A stretch of 64,000 nucleotides of DNA, from NCBI GenBank assembly GCA_046349855.1, contig JAXMBM010000003.1, forward strand, positions 124,001 through 188,000. Reading direction: 5' to 3'. Source of the DNA: CAIXSC01 sp046349855 (GTDB taxonomy: Bacteria > Planctomycetota > Planctomycetia > Pirellulales > Pirellulaceae). Below the pieces are notes generated by a model, which was given only the letters and a program-made list of their open reading frames with translations, had not been told where the DNA came from and ran no database searches. Shown piece after piece: positions 46,982-56,988 of this stretch. Within the stretch, counting starts at the first letter, position 1; each line of letters opens with the position of its first letter. The position numbers and the translations under genes were made by a program.

Positions 46982-48436
46982 ATGTCTTCGCCATCGTCAC
47001 CGTTTCCCGGCTGCGGCACGCGGCGGGACCTGCTGCGCCGATCGGGCCTGGGATTCGCCATGCTGGGACTCGCGGGTGTCCTGGGAGACGCGGGAGCCCT
47101 GGTGGACGGCGCCGCGGGAGCGGAAGGTTACCGCAATCCGCTGGACCCTCGTCCCGCTCACTTCCCGGCCAAGGCCAAGCGCGTCATCCATCTGTTCATG
47201 AATGGCGGCCCGTCGCATCTCGACACGTTCGACCCGAAACCGGCTCTGCAGAAGTACGCCGGGCAGAGCCTGCCGACGCCGAATCTGCAGACCGAACGAA
47301 AGACCGGAGCGGCGTTTCCTTCCCCGTTCAAGTTCGCACCGCGCGGCGACTGCGGGCTGGAGGTCAGCGAGTTGTTCGCACAGACGGCACGGCATATCGA
47401 CGATATAGCCGTGATCCGTTCCATGCATGCCGACGTGCCGAACCACGAACCGTCGCTGTTGCTGATGAACTGCGGCGAGTCGCGGCTGGTCCGCCCCAGC
47501 ATGGGCTCCTGGGTCACCTACGGCCTGGGCTCCGACAATCAGAATCTGCCCGGTTTCATTGCGCTCTGTCCCGGCGGATATCCGATCCTGGAAACCCAGA
47601 ACTGGCAGGCAGCTTTCCTGCCCGGCGTATATCAGGGAACGCACATCAACACTCAGCACCAGGATATTCGCCAGCTCGTCGAAAACGTGCGAAACGAATT
47701 CCTGCCGCTCGACGCCCAGCGCCGGCAGCTCGATCTGCTCGCGGCGCTCAACCGAGCCCATCTCGCCGAGCGGGGTGAAGATCCGGCGCTCGAGGCCCGC
47801 ATTCACTCGTTTGAACTCGCCTACCGCATGCAGCAGGAGGCCGGCGAGGCGTTTGACGTGAGTCGCGAACCGCGGCATGTGCTGGAAGCGTACGGAGAAG
47901 GAGTCCAGGCCCGACAGATTCTCATCGCTCGCCGACTCATCGAGCGGGGTGTGCGGTTCGTGCAGGTGTGGCACGGCGCCGGACAGCCGTGGGACAATCA
48001 CGACGATCTGGAAGTGAATCATCGCCGGCTCGCAGGTCAATGCGATCAGGCGATCGGCGCGCTGCTGACCGACCTCAAGCGGCTGGGCCTGTTCGAAGAG
48101 ACGCTGGTGATCTGGGGCGGGGAATTTGGCCGGACACCCACCGTGGAACTGCCTCAAGCCGGCGCGAACGCCGGCAAGATCAATGGCCGCGATCACAACC
48201 ACTGGGGATTCACCACGTGGCTCGCGGGCGGTGGCGTCAAAGGCGGTCAGGCGTACGGCGCGACCGACGAGTTCGGATTTCAGGCCGTGGAAAGACGGGT
48301 CCACGTGCACGATCTGCACGCCACCATCCTGGCTCTGCTCGGCTTCGATCACACGCGTCTGACTTACCGTTACGCCGGCCGCGACTATCGACTGACCGAT
48401 CTGCACGGCAACGTCGTGCGGGAACTGCTGGCCTGA
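46982..48436 (+). CDS. DUF1501 sulfatase-fold exported protein (second copy)
   Basis: This 484-residue partner of the preceding cytochrome has an export signal (GTRRDLLRRSGLGFAMLGLA, Tat-like) and the motifs VIHLFMNGGPSHLDTFDPKP, MNCGESRLVRPSMGSWVTYG, ERGVRFVQVWHGAGQPWDNH and VIWGGEFGRTPTVE with NGRDHNHWGFTTWLAGGG. I start it at 46982 because AGGAG lies eight bases upstream. It converges on the cyanophycin-synthetase-like gene across 92 bp, which hold two copies of gggatgcggggcggc. Confidence 0.92.
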   Translation: MSSPSSPFPGCGTRRDLLRRSGLGFAMLGLAGVLGDAGALVDGAAGAEGYRNPLDPRPAHFPAKAKRVIHLFMNGGPSHLDTFDPKPALQKYAGQSLPTPNLQTERKTGAAFPSPFKFAPRGDCGLEVSELFAQTARHIDDIAVIRSMHADVPNHEPSLLLMNCGESRLVRPSMGSWVTYGLGSDNQNLPGFIALCPGGYPILETQNWQAAFLPGVYQGTHINTQHQDIRQLVENVRNEFLPLDAQRRQLDLLAALNRAHLAERGEDPALEARIHSFELAYRMQQEAGEAFDVSREPRHVLEAYGEGVQARQILIARRLIERGVRFVQVWHGAGQPWDNHDDLEVNHRRLAGQCDQAIGALLTDLKRLGLFEETLVIWGGEFGRTPTVELPQAGANAGKINGRDHNHWGFTTWLAGGGVKGGQAYGATDEFGFQAVERRVHVHDLHATILALLGFDHTRLTYRYAGRDYRLTDLHGNVVRELLA

Positions 48437-48528
48437 AGAACGGGACGGAGGAAAGCACGACGGGATGCGGGGCGGCGGGATGCGGGGCGGCGTCAGCGCC
48501 ATGCCGCGGCCGATCGTCTGTGGCGGAC

Positions 48529-50662
48529 TCAGCGTGCCAACTGCTCCGGCACGATGCCCGCGGCCCAGGCCGCGGCCCAGGCCGCGAGGATTTCGCGCCG
48601 ACGAGCTGAGTCGTTCTCGGTGACCATCACCGCCTCTTCGCCTTCCGAGCGGGCGAAGCAGACCGAGTTGCCACGAGCGTACAGTCACGGCGCAACCGCC
48701 GCGGACCGCCCGTTCGACCTCTTCCGCATCGGGCTCGTCGGCGAACAGCACTCGACGCCCGCGGCAGGCGCGCAGCAGCGTTTCGGTCCAGGGCGTATGC
48801 AACGGCAGCACCAGCCAGCCATCGGGTGGCACGGCGTGAGCCAACGCGAGGCACGTATCGCGCAGGAGCGTTTCGCGAGTGGCGTCGCCGCCGGTGTCCT
48901 CGGCTGTAGCTGGCAGATCGATGAGCAGAGCGATATCGGCGCGCTCGTATCCGAGTCCGTGTTTCCCTGCATGCTCCGGAACAACCTCCCAGATGCCGTA
49001 TTCCACATCGGGGTGGATCAGCAGCGTGTCGAGCCAGGAGGCGCTGGCGGCACGCGGTGCGGCGAGTCGTGTTCCTTGAAAGAAAACCCCCTCGGATGTC
49101 GCGCGGGCGACTCCGCGGCGAAATCGTTCCAACAACATCTGGAGCCGGCGGGCCACCGCTGCGCGCTGCCCGCTCCCCCCCACGGCCAACAGCGGGATCC
49201 GAGCCACGGCCGGGGAAGGGAAGAGTAGATCGACGATGGCCGGTCCCACGGGCTGCGGGTGTCCATGCAGCGGCGCGACGTGCATGCTGAGCGAGGGACC
49301 GGCATTCACTTCCAGGATGGCTCCGCGCTGTTGCTCCAACGGCACGCGGATATCCTGAGCGACGACGTCGAGACCGGCGATGTCGAGTCCCACGGTGCGC
49401 GCGGCCAGCACGGCTTTGTCGGCGTTGGACGGATGCACTTCGGCCGTACAGTCGGTCGTCAGATCGCCCACGGGCTGGATCATTACCCGTTGGCCGGCTT
49501 CCGGGATCGCGGCGGGGTGGAGTCCCTGCTTTTCCAATTCGATCAGCGCGGCATCATCGAGCTTGAGGACGGTGAGTTGGTCGGTGTAGTTCTCACCCCG
49601 TCGCGGATCACGATTGACTTCGTCGACCAGTTCGCGGACGGTCCGCTTGCCGTCCCCCATCACGAATTCGCTCTCACCGCGGGCCGCTGCCACCAGGCGA
49701 TGTCCGACCACCAGCAGGCGGTGCGCCTGTCCCAAAGCGTACTGCTCGACCAGCACCCCCGTGTCGTCGCCATCTTTGACCGCCCACTCGTAGGCGGCCA
49801 TGATCTGTTCACGGGTCGTCAGGTTGAGCGAGATGCCTCGGGCGTGGTTGGCGCGACGCGGCTTGACGACGACCGGAAAGCCAATTTCCTGAGCGGCCAC
49901 CCAGGCGTCGTCGGCGCTGGCGACCGGTCGTCCCTGCGGCACGGGCACTCCGACGGCGCTCAACAGGCGTTTCGTCAGTTCCTTGTCTTGAGCGATGCTC
50001 TCGGCAATGGCGCTCGTGGCGTCTGTTTCCGCCGTCCAGATGCGTCGCTGATGGCAGCCTTCGCCGAGCTGCACCAGGCTTCCCGTATTGAGACGTCGGA
50101 TCGGAATCCCGCGCGCCGCTGCCGCGCGGACGATGGCCCGGCTGCTAGGTCCGAGTCGCACGTCGTCGGCCAGATCGACGAGTTGGCGGACGAGTGACGT
50201 GACGTCGCAGGGAATTCCCTGGACAAGGTGGCGGCAGAGTTCGATGGCCGCCTGCAGGCAGGCCAACCCCAGCTGGGGTACTTCGACGGCGAAGACGAGG
50301 AGAAATACCTGGGGTTCGTCGGTCTCCAGCGTGGCGCCAAAACCGGGGGCCACGCCGGCGGCGGCCTGAAGCAATTGCGTGGTCAGGCGCAGAGCGTCCG
50401 GGATGGCCAGTCCGGCGTCGAGTCCTGTCTGCAGCACACGGCCAATCGAATCGCCTCGCTGGTCATCCTGGCGAGCCAGTCGCGAAGCCTGCTGCGCCAG
50501 CTGTTCCAGCCGCGGCACGATCTCTTTCAGACGCTGGCGAAACTCGGACCGAGCCGCTTCTCCAGGCAGGCGCCGCGTACCGCAATCGACATACGCTTCG
50601 ACGACCGATACCGGCGCCCAGCGATTCGCACCATCCAACGACACCGTCTTGATGCATTCCAT
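48529..50662 (-). CDS. cphA: Cyanophycin synthetase-like protein, degenerate C-terminal domain, apparent frameshift
   Basis: About 711 residues against ~870 for CphA. The N-terminal domain ends in LGPSSRAIVRAAAARGIPIR, and the ATP-grasp domain runs through LVQLGEGCHQRRIW, DATSAIAESIAQDKELTKRL, VVVKPRRANHARGIS and EVNAGPSLSMHVAPLHG. The Mur-ligase-like half is worn down: where CphA has GTNGKTTT this has GGSGQRAAV, and the final lobe is missing. One ATP site therefore remains, as in the smaller CphA2 type. An extra base at 48680-48688 shifts the frame; the continuation (YARGNSVCFARSEGEEAVMV) ends at 48529. The span of 2134 bases (3x711+1) agrees. The long open frame that continues to 46997 is an artefact. 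Confidence 0.8.
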
Positions 50663-50902
50663 GGGGGCGTAATTTAGGGGAGCCACACCGGACTGGCAAC
50701 CGACGGAGCAGACGGCACGATGCGGTTCGGCGAGAGTGTCGGGCGGCAACACCGCCGCCCTGGTCGTCGGACCGGCGGCGTCGCTCTAGAATGGGGCGAG
50801 GATTCGGGACCAGGAGTTGCTCCCTGGAGGTCCGGGGTGCGCCGGTTTCGTGGAACGCGAGTGGATATGGCAACCAGCAGGAATGATGGAGGAGGGCTCA
50901 CC

Positions 50903-52264
50903 ATGATTGGCCATTCAGGCGGGCGATGGAGTTGGCTGATCTTCCAGGTTGTCGCTGGAACGGTGCTCGGCGGCTGGTTCTCTCCGGGGCTCGTCAGCCG
51001 GGTTCAGGCGGACGACTGGCCGCAGTGGCTGGGGCCGCGGCGCGACGGAGTGTGGCGTGAGACGGGGGTGCTGAGTCACTTCCCGGCGGGGGGACCTCGA
51101 GTGCTGTGGCGAACACCGATTGCGGGTGGATATGCGGGCCCCGCAGTCGCCGCGGGGCGTGTGTTCGTCACCGACTACGTCACCTCGGGTGAACGCAAGA
51201 ACGATCCGGGGTCGCGCAGCGAGTTGCAGGGTGAAGAGCGGATATCGTGCCTGGATGCACGCACCGGGCAGTTGCTCTGGCGGCATGCGTATCCATGCGC
51301 CTATTCGATTTCGTATCCGTCCGGTCCTCGTTCGACACCCACCGTGCAGGGAGGAAAGGTTTACGTTTTGGGGGCGACAGGAAACCTGCTGTGCCTGGAG
51401 GCGGAGTCGGGGAAGGTGGTGTGGTCGCGCGAGCTGGTACAGGATTTCCAGGCGCCGATTCCTATCTGGGGATTCACGTCGCAGCCGCTGGTGGACGGCG
51501 ACAAGTTACTGCTCATCGTGGGAGGACCGGGGAGTGTCGTGGTAGCGTTTCACAAAGACACGGGCCGGGAACTCTGGCGAGCCCTGGACGCGAAGGAGCA
51601 GGGCTATTGTTCGCCCACGATTATCGAGGCGGGTGGACAGCGGCAGCTGATCATCTGGCATCCGCAGGCGATCCACGGTCTCGATCCGGAATCAGGACGA
51701 GTCTTCTGGCAGGTACCGCTGGTACCGCAGTATGGCATGTCGATTCAGCTGCCGTTGCGGCACGGGGACCTGTTGTTCGCGGGTGGCATCGGCAATCAGG
51801 CGGTGGCGCTGAGATTGGACAAGGATCAACCGGGGGTGAAAGAAGAGTGGCGGGGAACCAACACCACGGCTCTCTATCCGACTTGCGGGGCTCCGTTGAT
51901 TGACGAACAAGGCATTCTTTACGGGGCGTGCCAGCAGGGGCATTTTCGCGCGGTCGAGTTGGCGACGGGCAAGCGACTTTGGGAGACGTTTAAACCGACG
52001 ACAGGAACGCGCTTCGCGAGTTCGGGAACTTGTTTCATCGTACGGCAGGGGGAGCGGTACTTCTTGATGAGTGAGAACGGCGATCTGATCATTGCTCGGC
52101 TCTCGGCCAAGGGGTATGACGAGTTGGATCGGGCGGCGGTGATCAAGCCGACGAACGAAGCCTTTGGCAGGCCGGTGGTCTGGACGCATCCGGCGTTTGC
52201 GAATCGGACGATGGTGATGCGCAATGACGCGGAGGTAGTTTGCGTATCGTTGGCCGCCGAGTAA
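50903..52264 (+). CDS. Exported PQQ-type beta-propeller protein
   Basis: This 453-residue periplasmic or surface protein starts at the ATG at 50903 (ggaggaggg eight bases upstream) and has a signal peptide cleaved after RVQA. DDWPQWLGPRRDGVWRETGV is the standard opening of planctomycete PQQ-like propellers. The blades are ISCLDARTGQLLWRH, LLCLEAESGKVVWSR, VVAFHKDTGRELWRA, IHGLDPESGRVFWQV and FRAVELATGKRLWET. There is no quinoprotein dehydrogenase Cys-Cys or calcium site that I can see, so a structural or binding role is as likely as an enzyme. Confidence 0.85.
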   Translation: MIGHSGGRWSWLIFQVVAGTVLGGWFSPGLVSRVQADDWPQWLGPRRDGVWRETGVLSHFPAGGPRVLWRTPIAGGYAGPAVAAGRVFVTDYVTSGERKNDPGSRSELQGEERISCLDARTGQLLWRHAYPCAYSISYPSGPRSTPTVQGGKVYVLGATGNLLCLEAESGKVVWSRELVQDFQAPIPIWGFTSQPLVDGDKLLLIVGGPGSVVVAFHKDTGRELWRALDAKEQGYCSPTIIEAGGQRQLIIWHPQAIHGLDPESGRVFWQVPLVPQYGMSIQLPLRHGDLLFAGGIGNQAVALRLDKDQPGVKEEWRGTNTTALYPTCGAPLIDEQGILYGACQQGHFRAVELATGKRLWETFKPTTGTRFASSGTCFIVRQGERYFLMSENGDLIIARLSAKGYDELDRAAVIKPTNEAFGRPVVWTHPAFANRTMVMRNDAEVVCVSLAAE

Positions 52265-52334
52265 TGACGGGAGGGGGCCGGATGGGGAATCTGGCCGTGC
52301 TGTATTTGTTGGGTTCGCCGTGCCGAGATTCGTG

Positions 52335-52811
52335 ATGATTCATGCTGCATCTCCGTTGGAACCTTCCATGCGACTCGCGCTGCGCGAGGCTGAGCGGGCG
52401 TATCAGGAAGAGGAAGTGCCGATTGGCGCGGTCATTTTGCGCGGTGAGCGGGTGATTGCGGCGGCACATAATCAGCGCGAGCAGCTCAAAGATCCGACGG
52501 CGCATGCCGAGATGATTGCCATTACGCAAGCGGCGGCCGAACTGGAAGACTGGCGGCTCGAGGAGTGCGCACTGTTTGTGACCTTGGAACCTTGTCCGAT
52601 GTGTGCGGGGGCGATTCTTCAGGCGCGGATTCCGGTGGTTGTATACGGCGCGTCCGATCCGAAGGCGGGGGCGGTACAGTCGCTTTATCAACTCCTCACG
52701 GACCGGCGCCTCAACCATCGCTGCGAAGTATATGGCGGAGTGCTTGCGGCGGAGTGCGGCGAGATACTGAGCCGTTTCTTTCAGGCGCAGCGGCGGCTCG
52801 GTAAGAAATAG
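52335..52811 (+). CDS. tadA: tRNA-specific adenosine deaminase
   Basis: TadA converts A34 to inosine in tRNA-Arg(ACG). The product has the cytidine-deaminase zinc motifs TAHAEM (His ligand and catalytic Glu) and LEPCPMCAGAI (two Cys ligands), plus EVPIGAVI and VVYGASDPKAGAVQSLYQLL, all typical of TadA. The length of 158 residues is normal. A GTG at 52320 is an alternative start. The gene stands alone between a propeller gene and a DUF434-like gene. Confidence 0.93.
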   Translation: MIHAASPLEPSMRLALREAERAYQEEEVPIGAVILRGERVIAAAHNQREQLKDPTAHAEMIAITQAAAELEDWRLEECALFVTLEPCPMCAGAILQARIPVVVYGASDPKAGAVQSLYQLLTDRRLNHRCEVYGGVLAAECGEILSRFFQAQRRLGKK

Positions 52812-52848
52812 GCGTCGGGCTGGTTAGGGAGAGGGGTACGACTCCACG

Positions 52849-53646
52849 ATGCCTGACGAGCGCCAGCACCGCGGACCGCATCCGGAGGATGAACAGCTCT
52901 TTGCGACCAGTCAGGTGACCCGGTTGCAGACGGCCACGGCCGAGCTGTCTTGGTTGTTGACGCGCGGATATGGCGGGGCGTCGTCATTAAAGCTTGTTGG
53001 TGATCGGCATGCGCTCGACGCCCGGCAGCGTACGGCAGTGGGGCGCTGCGCGGCTGGGGACGAAGCGAGTGAGCGGCGCCGAGGGCAGGAGCTTACGTGG
53101 GAGGCGCTGCGCGGCCAGGAACTTTGGATCGATGCGTATAACGTGCTCACGTCGGTCGAGGCTGCGCTGGCGGGTGGAGTGATTCTGGTGGCTCGGGATG
53201 GCTGCTACCGGGATATGGCCAGCCTGCATGGGAGCTTTCGCCAAGTCGTTGAGACGTTACCGGCGATCGAGCTGGTGGGGGAGGTACTGGAGAGAGTTGG
53301 GGCGGGGGAGGTCACCTGGTTTCTCGATCAGCCGGTCTCGAACAGCGGTCGACTGGCGGCGTTGCTGCGCGAAACGGGCGAGCGGCGTCGCTGGAGCTGG
53401 CGAGCCGAGTTGGTGGCGGCTCCGGACAAGGTGCTGATTTCGGCGTCCGTCGTGGTGGCCAGTGCGGATAGTCGTATCCTGGACGGTACGCGTTGCTGGG
53501 TGAATCTGTCGAGGCGAGTGATTGATGAGCGTGTTCGGGGAGCCTGGATGGTGGATCTGAGTGGCAGGGAGCGCGCGGAGTCAATTTCGCAAGTCGCTTC
53601 CGCTGGAGGTTTGAGAAGGGGAGAGTCGGGTGGTGCTGCGCGGTGA
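52849..53646 (+). CDS. DUF434-like protein
   Basis: This 265-residue cytoplasmic protein opens with LQTATAELSWLLTRGYGGAS and LVGDRHALDARQRTAVGR, the pattern of DUF434. A second domain follows with LWIDAYNVLTSVEAALAGG, DGCYRDMASLHGSFR and WFLDQPVSNSGRLAALLRE, which looks like a NYN/PIN-type nuclease fold with acidic residues (IDAYN, DQPVSNSG). A role in RNA handling is possible but not demonstrated. It lies 37 bp after tadA on the same strand. Confidence 0.75.
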   Translation: MPDERQHRGPHPEDEQLFATSQVTRLQTATAELSWLLTRGYGGASSLKLVGDRHALDARQRTAVGRCAAGDEASERRRGQELTWEALRGQELWIDAYNVLTSVEAALAGGVILVARDGCYRDMASLHGSFRQVVETLPAIELVGEVLERVGAGEVTWFLDQPVSNSGRLAALLRETGERRRWSWRAELVAAPDKVLISASVVVASADSRILDGTRCWVNLSRRVIDERVRGAWMVDLSGRERAESISQVASAGGLRRGESGGAAR

Positions 53647-53767
53647 TCGGGCAGGTTGAATCACCTGGGTAAGGTGTACCCTGAGTCATGGAGCACTGAT
53701 AGATTGGTCGAGTCGTTTGGGTATGAAGACAAGTTGAGATGTTCGTGTTGTACGAGGGGAGACTTCC

Positions 53768-55444
53768 ATGTGTCAGAGGGCTGCGGCTTGTCTGCGGTTA
53801 TTGATCGTTCCATTGCTCGGCGCATGGCTGGCGCAGGTGGCCGTTGGGGAGGAAGGGGAGAGGGCGGATGAGGCGGGATTCCGTCCGCTGTTTGACGGCA
53901 AGACGTTGGAAGGCTGGGAAGGCAATCTGAAGACGTTTCGCGTTGAGGATGGCGCGATCATTGGTGGGTCGTTGTACGAACAAATCCCCCACAATGAGTT
54001 CCTGTGCACGAGGCGGGAGTTTGGGGATTTCGAACTGCGGCTGGAGGCTCGCTTGCGGGGGGAAGGAACGAATGCGGGTGTGCAGTTCCGCAGCCGGCGA
54101 GTGCCAGACCACTTTGAGGTGAGCGGATACCAATGTGACATTGGCACGATGCAGGACAAGCCGATCTGGGGGTGGCTGTACGATGAGTCACGTCGCAACA
54201 AGTTTCTGGTGGAAGGGCCGGATGAGGTGTTGCGGCGGGTGGTCAAACCGGGTCGTTGGAATGATCTGGTGATCCGCTGTGAGGGGCCGCAGGTCACGAT
54301 CTGGGTCAACGGCGAGAAGACGGTTGAATACCGGGAAGCGGACGACCAGGTGGCTCGTCGGGGAATCATTGGACTACAGATCCACGGTGGTCCTCCGGCC
54401 GAAGCGTCGTATCGCAATATTCGCGTCAAGGAACTGGGACCTTCGGATACTCGCTCCGGAACGGCGACGGGGCCCGTGGCGTCGGAGAAACTGGCGGCCG
54501 TAAGTGCGACGGACACGGATCTCAAACTGATCTTTGTGGGTGACGTGATGCTGGATGATCTGCCGGGGCAGGTCATCAAACGCGGCGAGGATCCATTTCG
54601 TGAATTTGCCGAAGTGATCCGTTGGGCGGATGTGGCGGTGGCGAATTTGGAGTGCGTGGTAGCGACGGGTGGAGTCGCGGTGAAGAAGCCGTGGGTTTTT
54701 CGGGCGGCTCCGGAAGTTCTGCCGACACTGAAGCGGTACTTTCCGGTCGTTTCGCTGGCGAACAATCACACGGGCGATTATGGCCCGGAAGCGTTCTTGG
54801 AGCAGTTGGATCTGCTTTCCCGTCACGGGGTCGCCTGGTTTGGAGGGGGACGGAATTGTGCCGAGGCGCGGTTGCCGCATGTGATTGAGGCGCAGGGCAT
54901 TCGTGTGGCATTGTTGGGGTACAACGATTACAAGCCGCGGAGTTTTGAGGCGGGGCCAGACTGGCCGGGGGTGGCGTGGGGGGTCGATGAGCAGATTGTT
55001 GCTGACATTCGTGCGGCGCGGTCACGGCATCGAGCAGATCTGGTGATTCCCTTCATGCATTGGGGATGGGAGCAGGAACCGGCTAACGAGCGGCAGCGGC
55101 AGCAGGCGCGGATCATGATTGACGCGGGAGCGGATTTGGTCGTGGGGAGCCATCCGCACGTGATTCAGGAGGTCGAATACTACCAGGGCAAGCTGATTGC
55201 CTACAGCTTGGGGAATTTTGTGTTTGACGGGTTTTCGGACGGTCCCGAGCGCACAGGTTGGATGCTGAGACTTCGGCTGAATCGACAGGGGTTAGTGGCA
55301 TGGGACACGGTGGTCGCGAAACTGGACGACGAGGGGGTGCCTCATCTGGATGCCGAAGCGGCGAGTCCGTCGGGGGCAGCCGGGTCGGCTCACATGGAGG
55401 AGCGTCGCGCGCTCCGGGACTCGCCGCTCGCCAAGCGTCCATAA
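53768..55444 (+). CDS. DUF1080-CapA fusion protein, exported
   Basis: This 558-residue protein has a signal peptide (LRLLIVPLLGAWLAQVAVGE). Residues about 35-220 form a DUF1080/3-keto-disaccharide-hydrolase-like beta-sandwich, with FRPLFDGKTLEGWEG, NAGVQFRSRR and WNDLVIRCEGPQVTIWVNGE. Residues about 255-535 form a CapA/PGA_cap metallophosphatase domain: LIFVGDVMLDD, ADVAVANLECVV, VVSLANNHTGDYG, VIPFMHWGWE and LVVGSHPHVIQEVEYYQGKL. Metal ligands (GDxMxD, N-x-E, N-H, H, GSHPH) are present. The two domains normally belong to separate proteins. GGGGAG lies upstream of the ATG. Confidence 0.85.
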   Translation: MCQRAAACLRLLIVPLLGAWLAQVAVGEEGERADEAGFRPLFDGKTLEGWEGNLKTFRVEDGAIIGGSLYEQIPHNEFLCTRREFGDFELRLEARLRGEGTNAGVQFRSRRVPDHFEVSGYQCDIGTMQDKPIWGWLYDESRRNKFLVEGPDEVLRRVVKPGRWNDLVIRCEGPQVTIWVNGEKTVEYREADDQVARRGIIGLQIHGGPPAEASYRNIRVKELGPSDTRSGTATGPVASEKLAAVSATDTDLKLIFVGDVMLDDLPGQVIKRGEDPFREFAEVIRWADVAVANLECVVATGGVAVKKPWVFRAAPEVLPTLKRYFPVVSLANNHTGDYGPEAFLEQLDLLSRHGVAWFGGGRNCAEARLPHVIEAQGIRVALLGYNDYKPRSFEAGPDWPGVAWGVDEQIVADIRAARSRHRADLVIPFMHWGWEQEPANERQRQQARIMIDAGADLVVGSHPHVIQEVEYYQGKLIAYSLGNFVFDGFSDGPERTGWMLRLRLNRQGLVAWDTVVAKLDDEGVPHLDAEAASPSGAAGSAHMEERRALRDSPLAKRP

Positions 55445-55833
55445 CAGACTGTCTTGGTTTCCGGCGATAGACTGTCTAAGGCTGAGCGGCCTGGTGCATA
55501 AATGCCGGGTCTGGAGCGAAGACGCAGAATGGAAAAGATGGAGACCTACGATCTCAGCCGTCTCTCCCGCTCGGACACGCCAGCGCCACTTCCGCTCTGA
55601 CGTCGCTCGCCGAATCCAAACCGCTCGGCGCGCACCCCGAACCCTGAGCCCCCCTGTCGGCGCTCCAAAACAGACTGGCTTCATCAGGGAATCGCTTGAA
55701 CGGGTGGTGTTCTTAAGATGAATGGGGAGGTCTGAAGCCGGCCCCGCTGCTGTTCGGCCACCAGTGCCTCAGCGGATGCGCTCAGCATCCCACCCGTTTC
55801 CTGCCCGTTTCCCCACCCGTCTTCCCGCTCGAT
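55445..55833. other. 389-bp intergenic region, no gene
   Basis: Two copies of the near-palindrome agactgtct (55446-55454 and 55469-55477) lie just after the CapA-fusion stop, 23 bp apart. I see no supported gene or RNA. Confidence 0.5.
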
Positions 55834-56871
55834 TCAAGGGCGATCCTGTCGTCGCTCCGACGCCCGACGTGCCTCGCGCCGCAACGCCTCGGCCTTCTCC
55901 GCGATCCGTGCAAATCGCTTCGCCGCCCGCTTCGACGCCTCCGCCCAACGCTCCCGGTCCAATCCCAGCCGCTCCAAAATCGGTGGCAGCTCCGCCGGAA
56001 TCACTCCCCGCTTCCCCGCCACCTCCTGCCGACCACACTCGTCCAGCAACTCCAGGTACGGGTCCAGCCGGATCGTCAAGAATCCCTTGTTCGACGCCCG
56101 ACGACCCGCTCCCACCCCGTCGTAGTCATCCCCCTCGACCCACAGCGGTGCCATCCAGCCCGAGCACCGACGCGTCAGCTGCTCCTTCAGGTTGAACTCC
56201 GGACCCGCCCCCGACGCCGCTCGCAACGCCTGCTCCTCCTGCCGATCCTCGATCCGATCGCAGGCCGCCGTGTACCGCGAGTCCTCCGGCGTCAACGCCA
56301 GCCCCGCGCGCACCGGATTCAGGTTCACGTACAGACTCGCCAACAACGCCTCTTCGTTGTTCCTCAGCCGCACACTCCCAAATCGCTCGCCGAAAAAATG
56401 CCCCGACACGTCGTCTTCCGCATTCGCCGCCCGGGCCAGCGGTTCGTTGAGCATCAACATGAACCAGCTGATGTTGCTCAGCCGCCGACGCAGCTCAGCC
56501 ATCCGCTTCTTGTCCCGCAGCAGCGCCTGCACACGCTTCTTCGCCGGCTCCCGCAGCAACTCGAGCGCCCGCCGAGACAGCCGCAGCCACCGCCGGGCCA
56601 CCTCTTCGTTCGACCAGCCATGCACCACCTCCGGCCGATTGCGCAGGATCACGTGCAGGTGATTGTCCATCACCGTATGGTCGCAGACGTCCACAGAGAA
56701 AATGCTGGCCAGCGCCTCCAGCCGCTGCCGCACCCAATCCTGGCGGTGGCTGATATCCAGCCCCCCCAGCTCCGTGCCCAACAGAAAGCTCCGCCGCACG
56801 CAGCGGCTGAAGCAGTGATACAAACCGACCGTCGAATGATCGATCAGGTCCCGTCGACGATTCCAGGGCAT
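55834..56871 (-). CDS. REP-associated tyrosine transposase (Y1/HUH type)
   Basis: This 345-residue single-strand DNA transposase resembles IS200/IS605 TnpA. It opens VGLYHCFSRCVRRSFLLG, the planctomycete form of the RAYT start, has the metal-binding HUH site in DHTVMDNHLHVILRNRP, and a Tyr in LYVNLNPVRAGL, where the family has its conserved 'N-P-V-R-A' end. I start it at 56871 with AAGGGGG upstream. RAYTs are domesticated, not flanked by ends of their own, and act on REP hairpins. Such hairpins are present at 16545-16610 and 40064-40087. Confidence 0.82.
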   Translation of the reverse strand: MPWNRRRDLIDHSTVGLYHCFSRCVRRSFLLGTELGGLDISHRQDWVRQRLEALASIFSVDVCDHTVMDNHLHVILRNRPEVVHGWSNEEVARRWLRLSRRALELLREPAKKRVQALLRDKKRMAELRRRLSNISWFMLMLNEPLARAANAEDDVSGHFFGERFGSVRLRNNEEALLASLYVNLNPVRAGLALTPEDSRYTAACDRIEDRQEEQALRAASGAGPEFNLKEQLTRRCSGWMAPLWVEGDDYDGVGAGRRASNKGFLTIRLDPYLELLDECGRQEVAGKRGVIPAELPPILERLGLDRERWAEASKRAAKRFARIAEKAEALRREARRASERRQDRP

Positions 56872-56988
56872 CGTACGCCCCCTTCTCTCACCAGGGCGCC
56901 CCACGACAGAATAATGTGCCGCGCCGCGGGAATCCTGGCAAGGCACCTCATGCGACCTCAGAGCCGCACTCGTCCCCTCCGGATATCG

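Noticed and set aside
46997..50752. 1251-residue - strand open frame
   Set aside because: Only the part above 48529 is real (cyanophycin-synthetase-like). The rest is antisense to the DUF1501 gene and entered by a frameshift.
55722..56195. Pro-rich + strand open frame
   Set aside because: Mostly antisense to the transposase gene, without a ribosome-binding site or motif.
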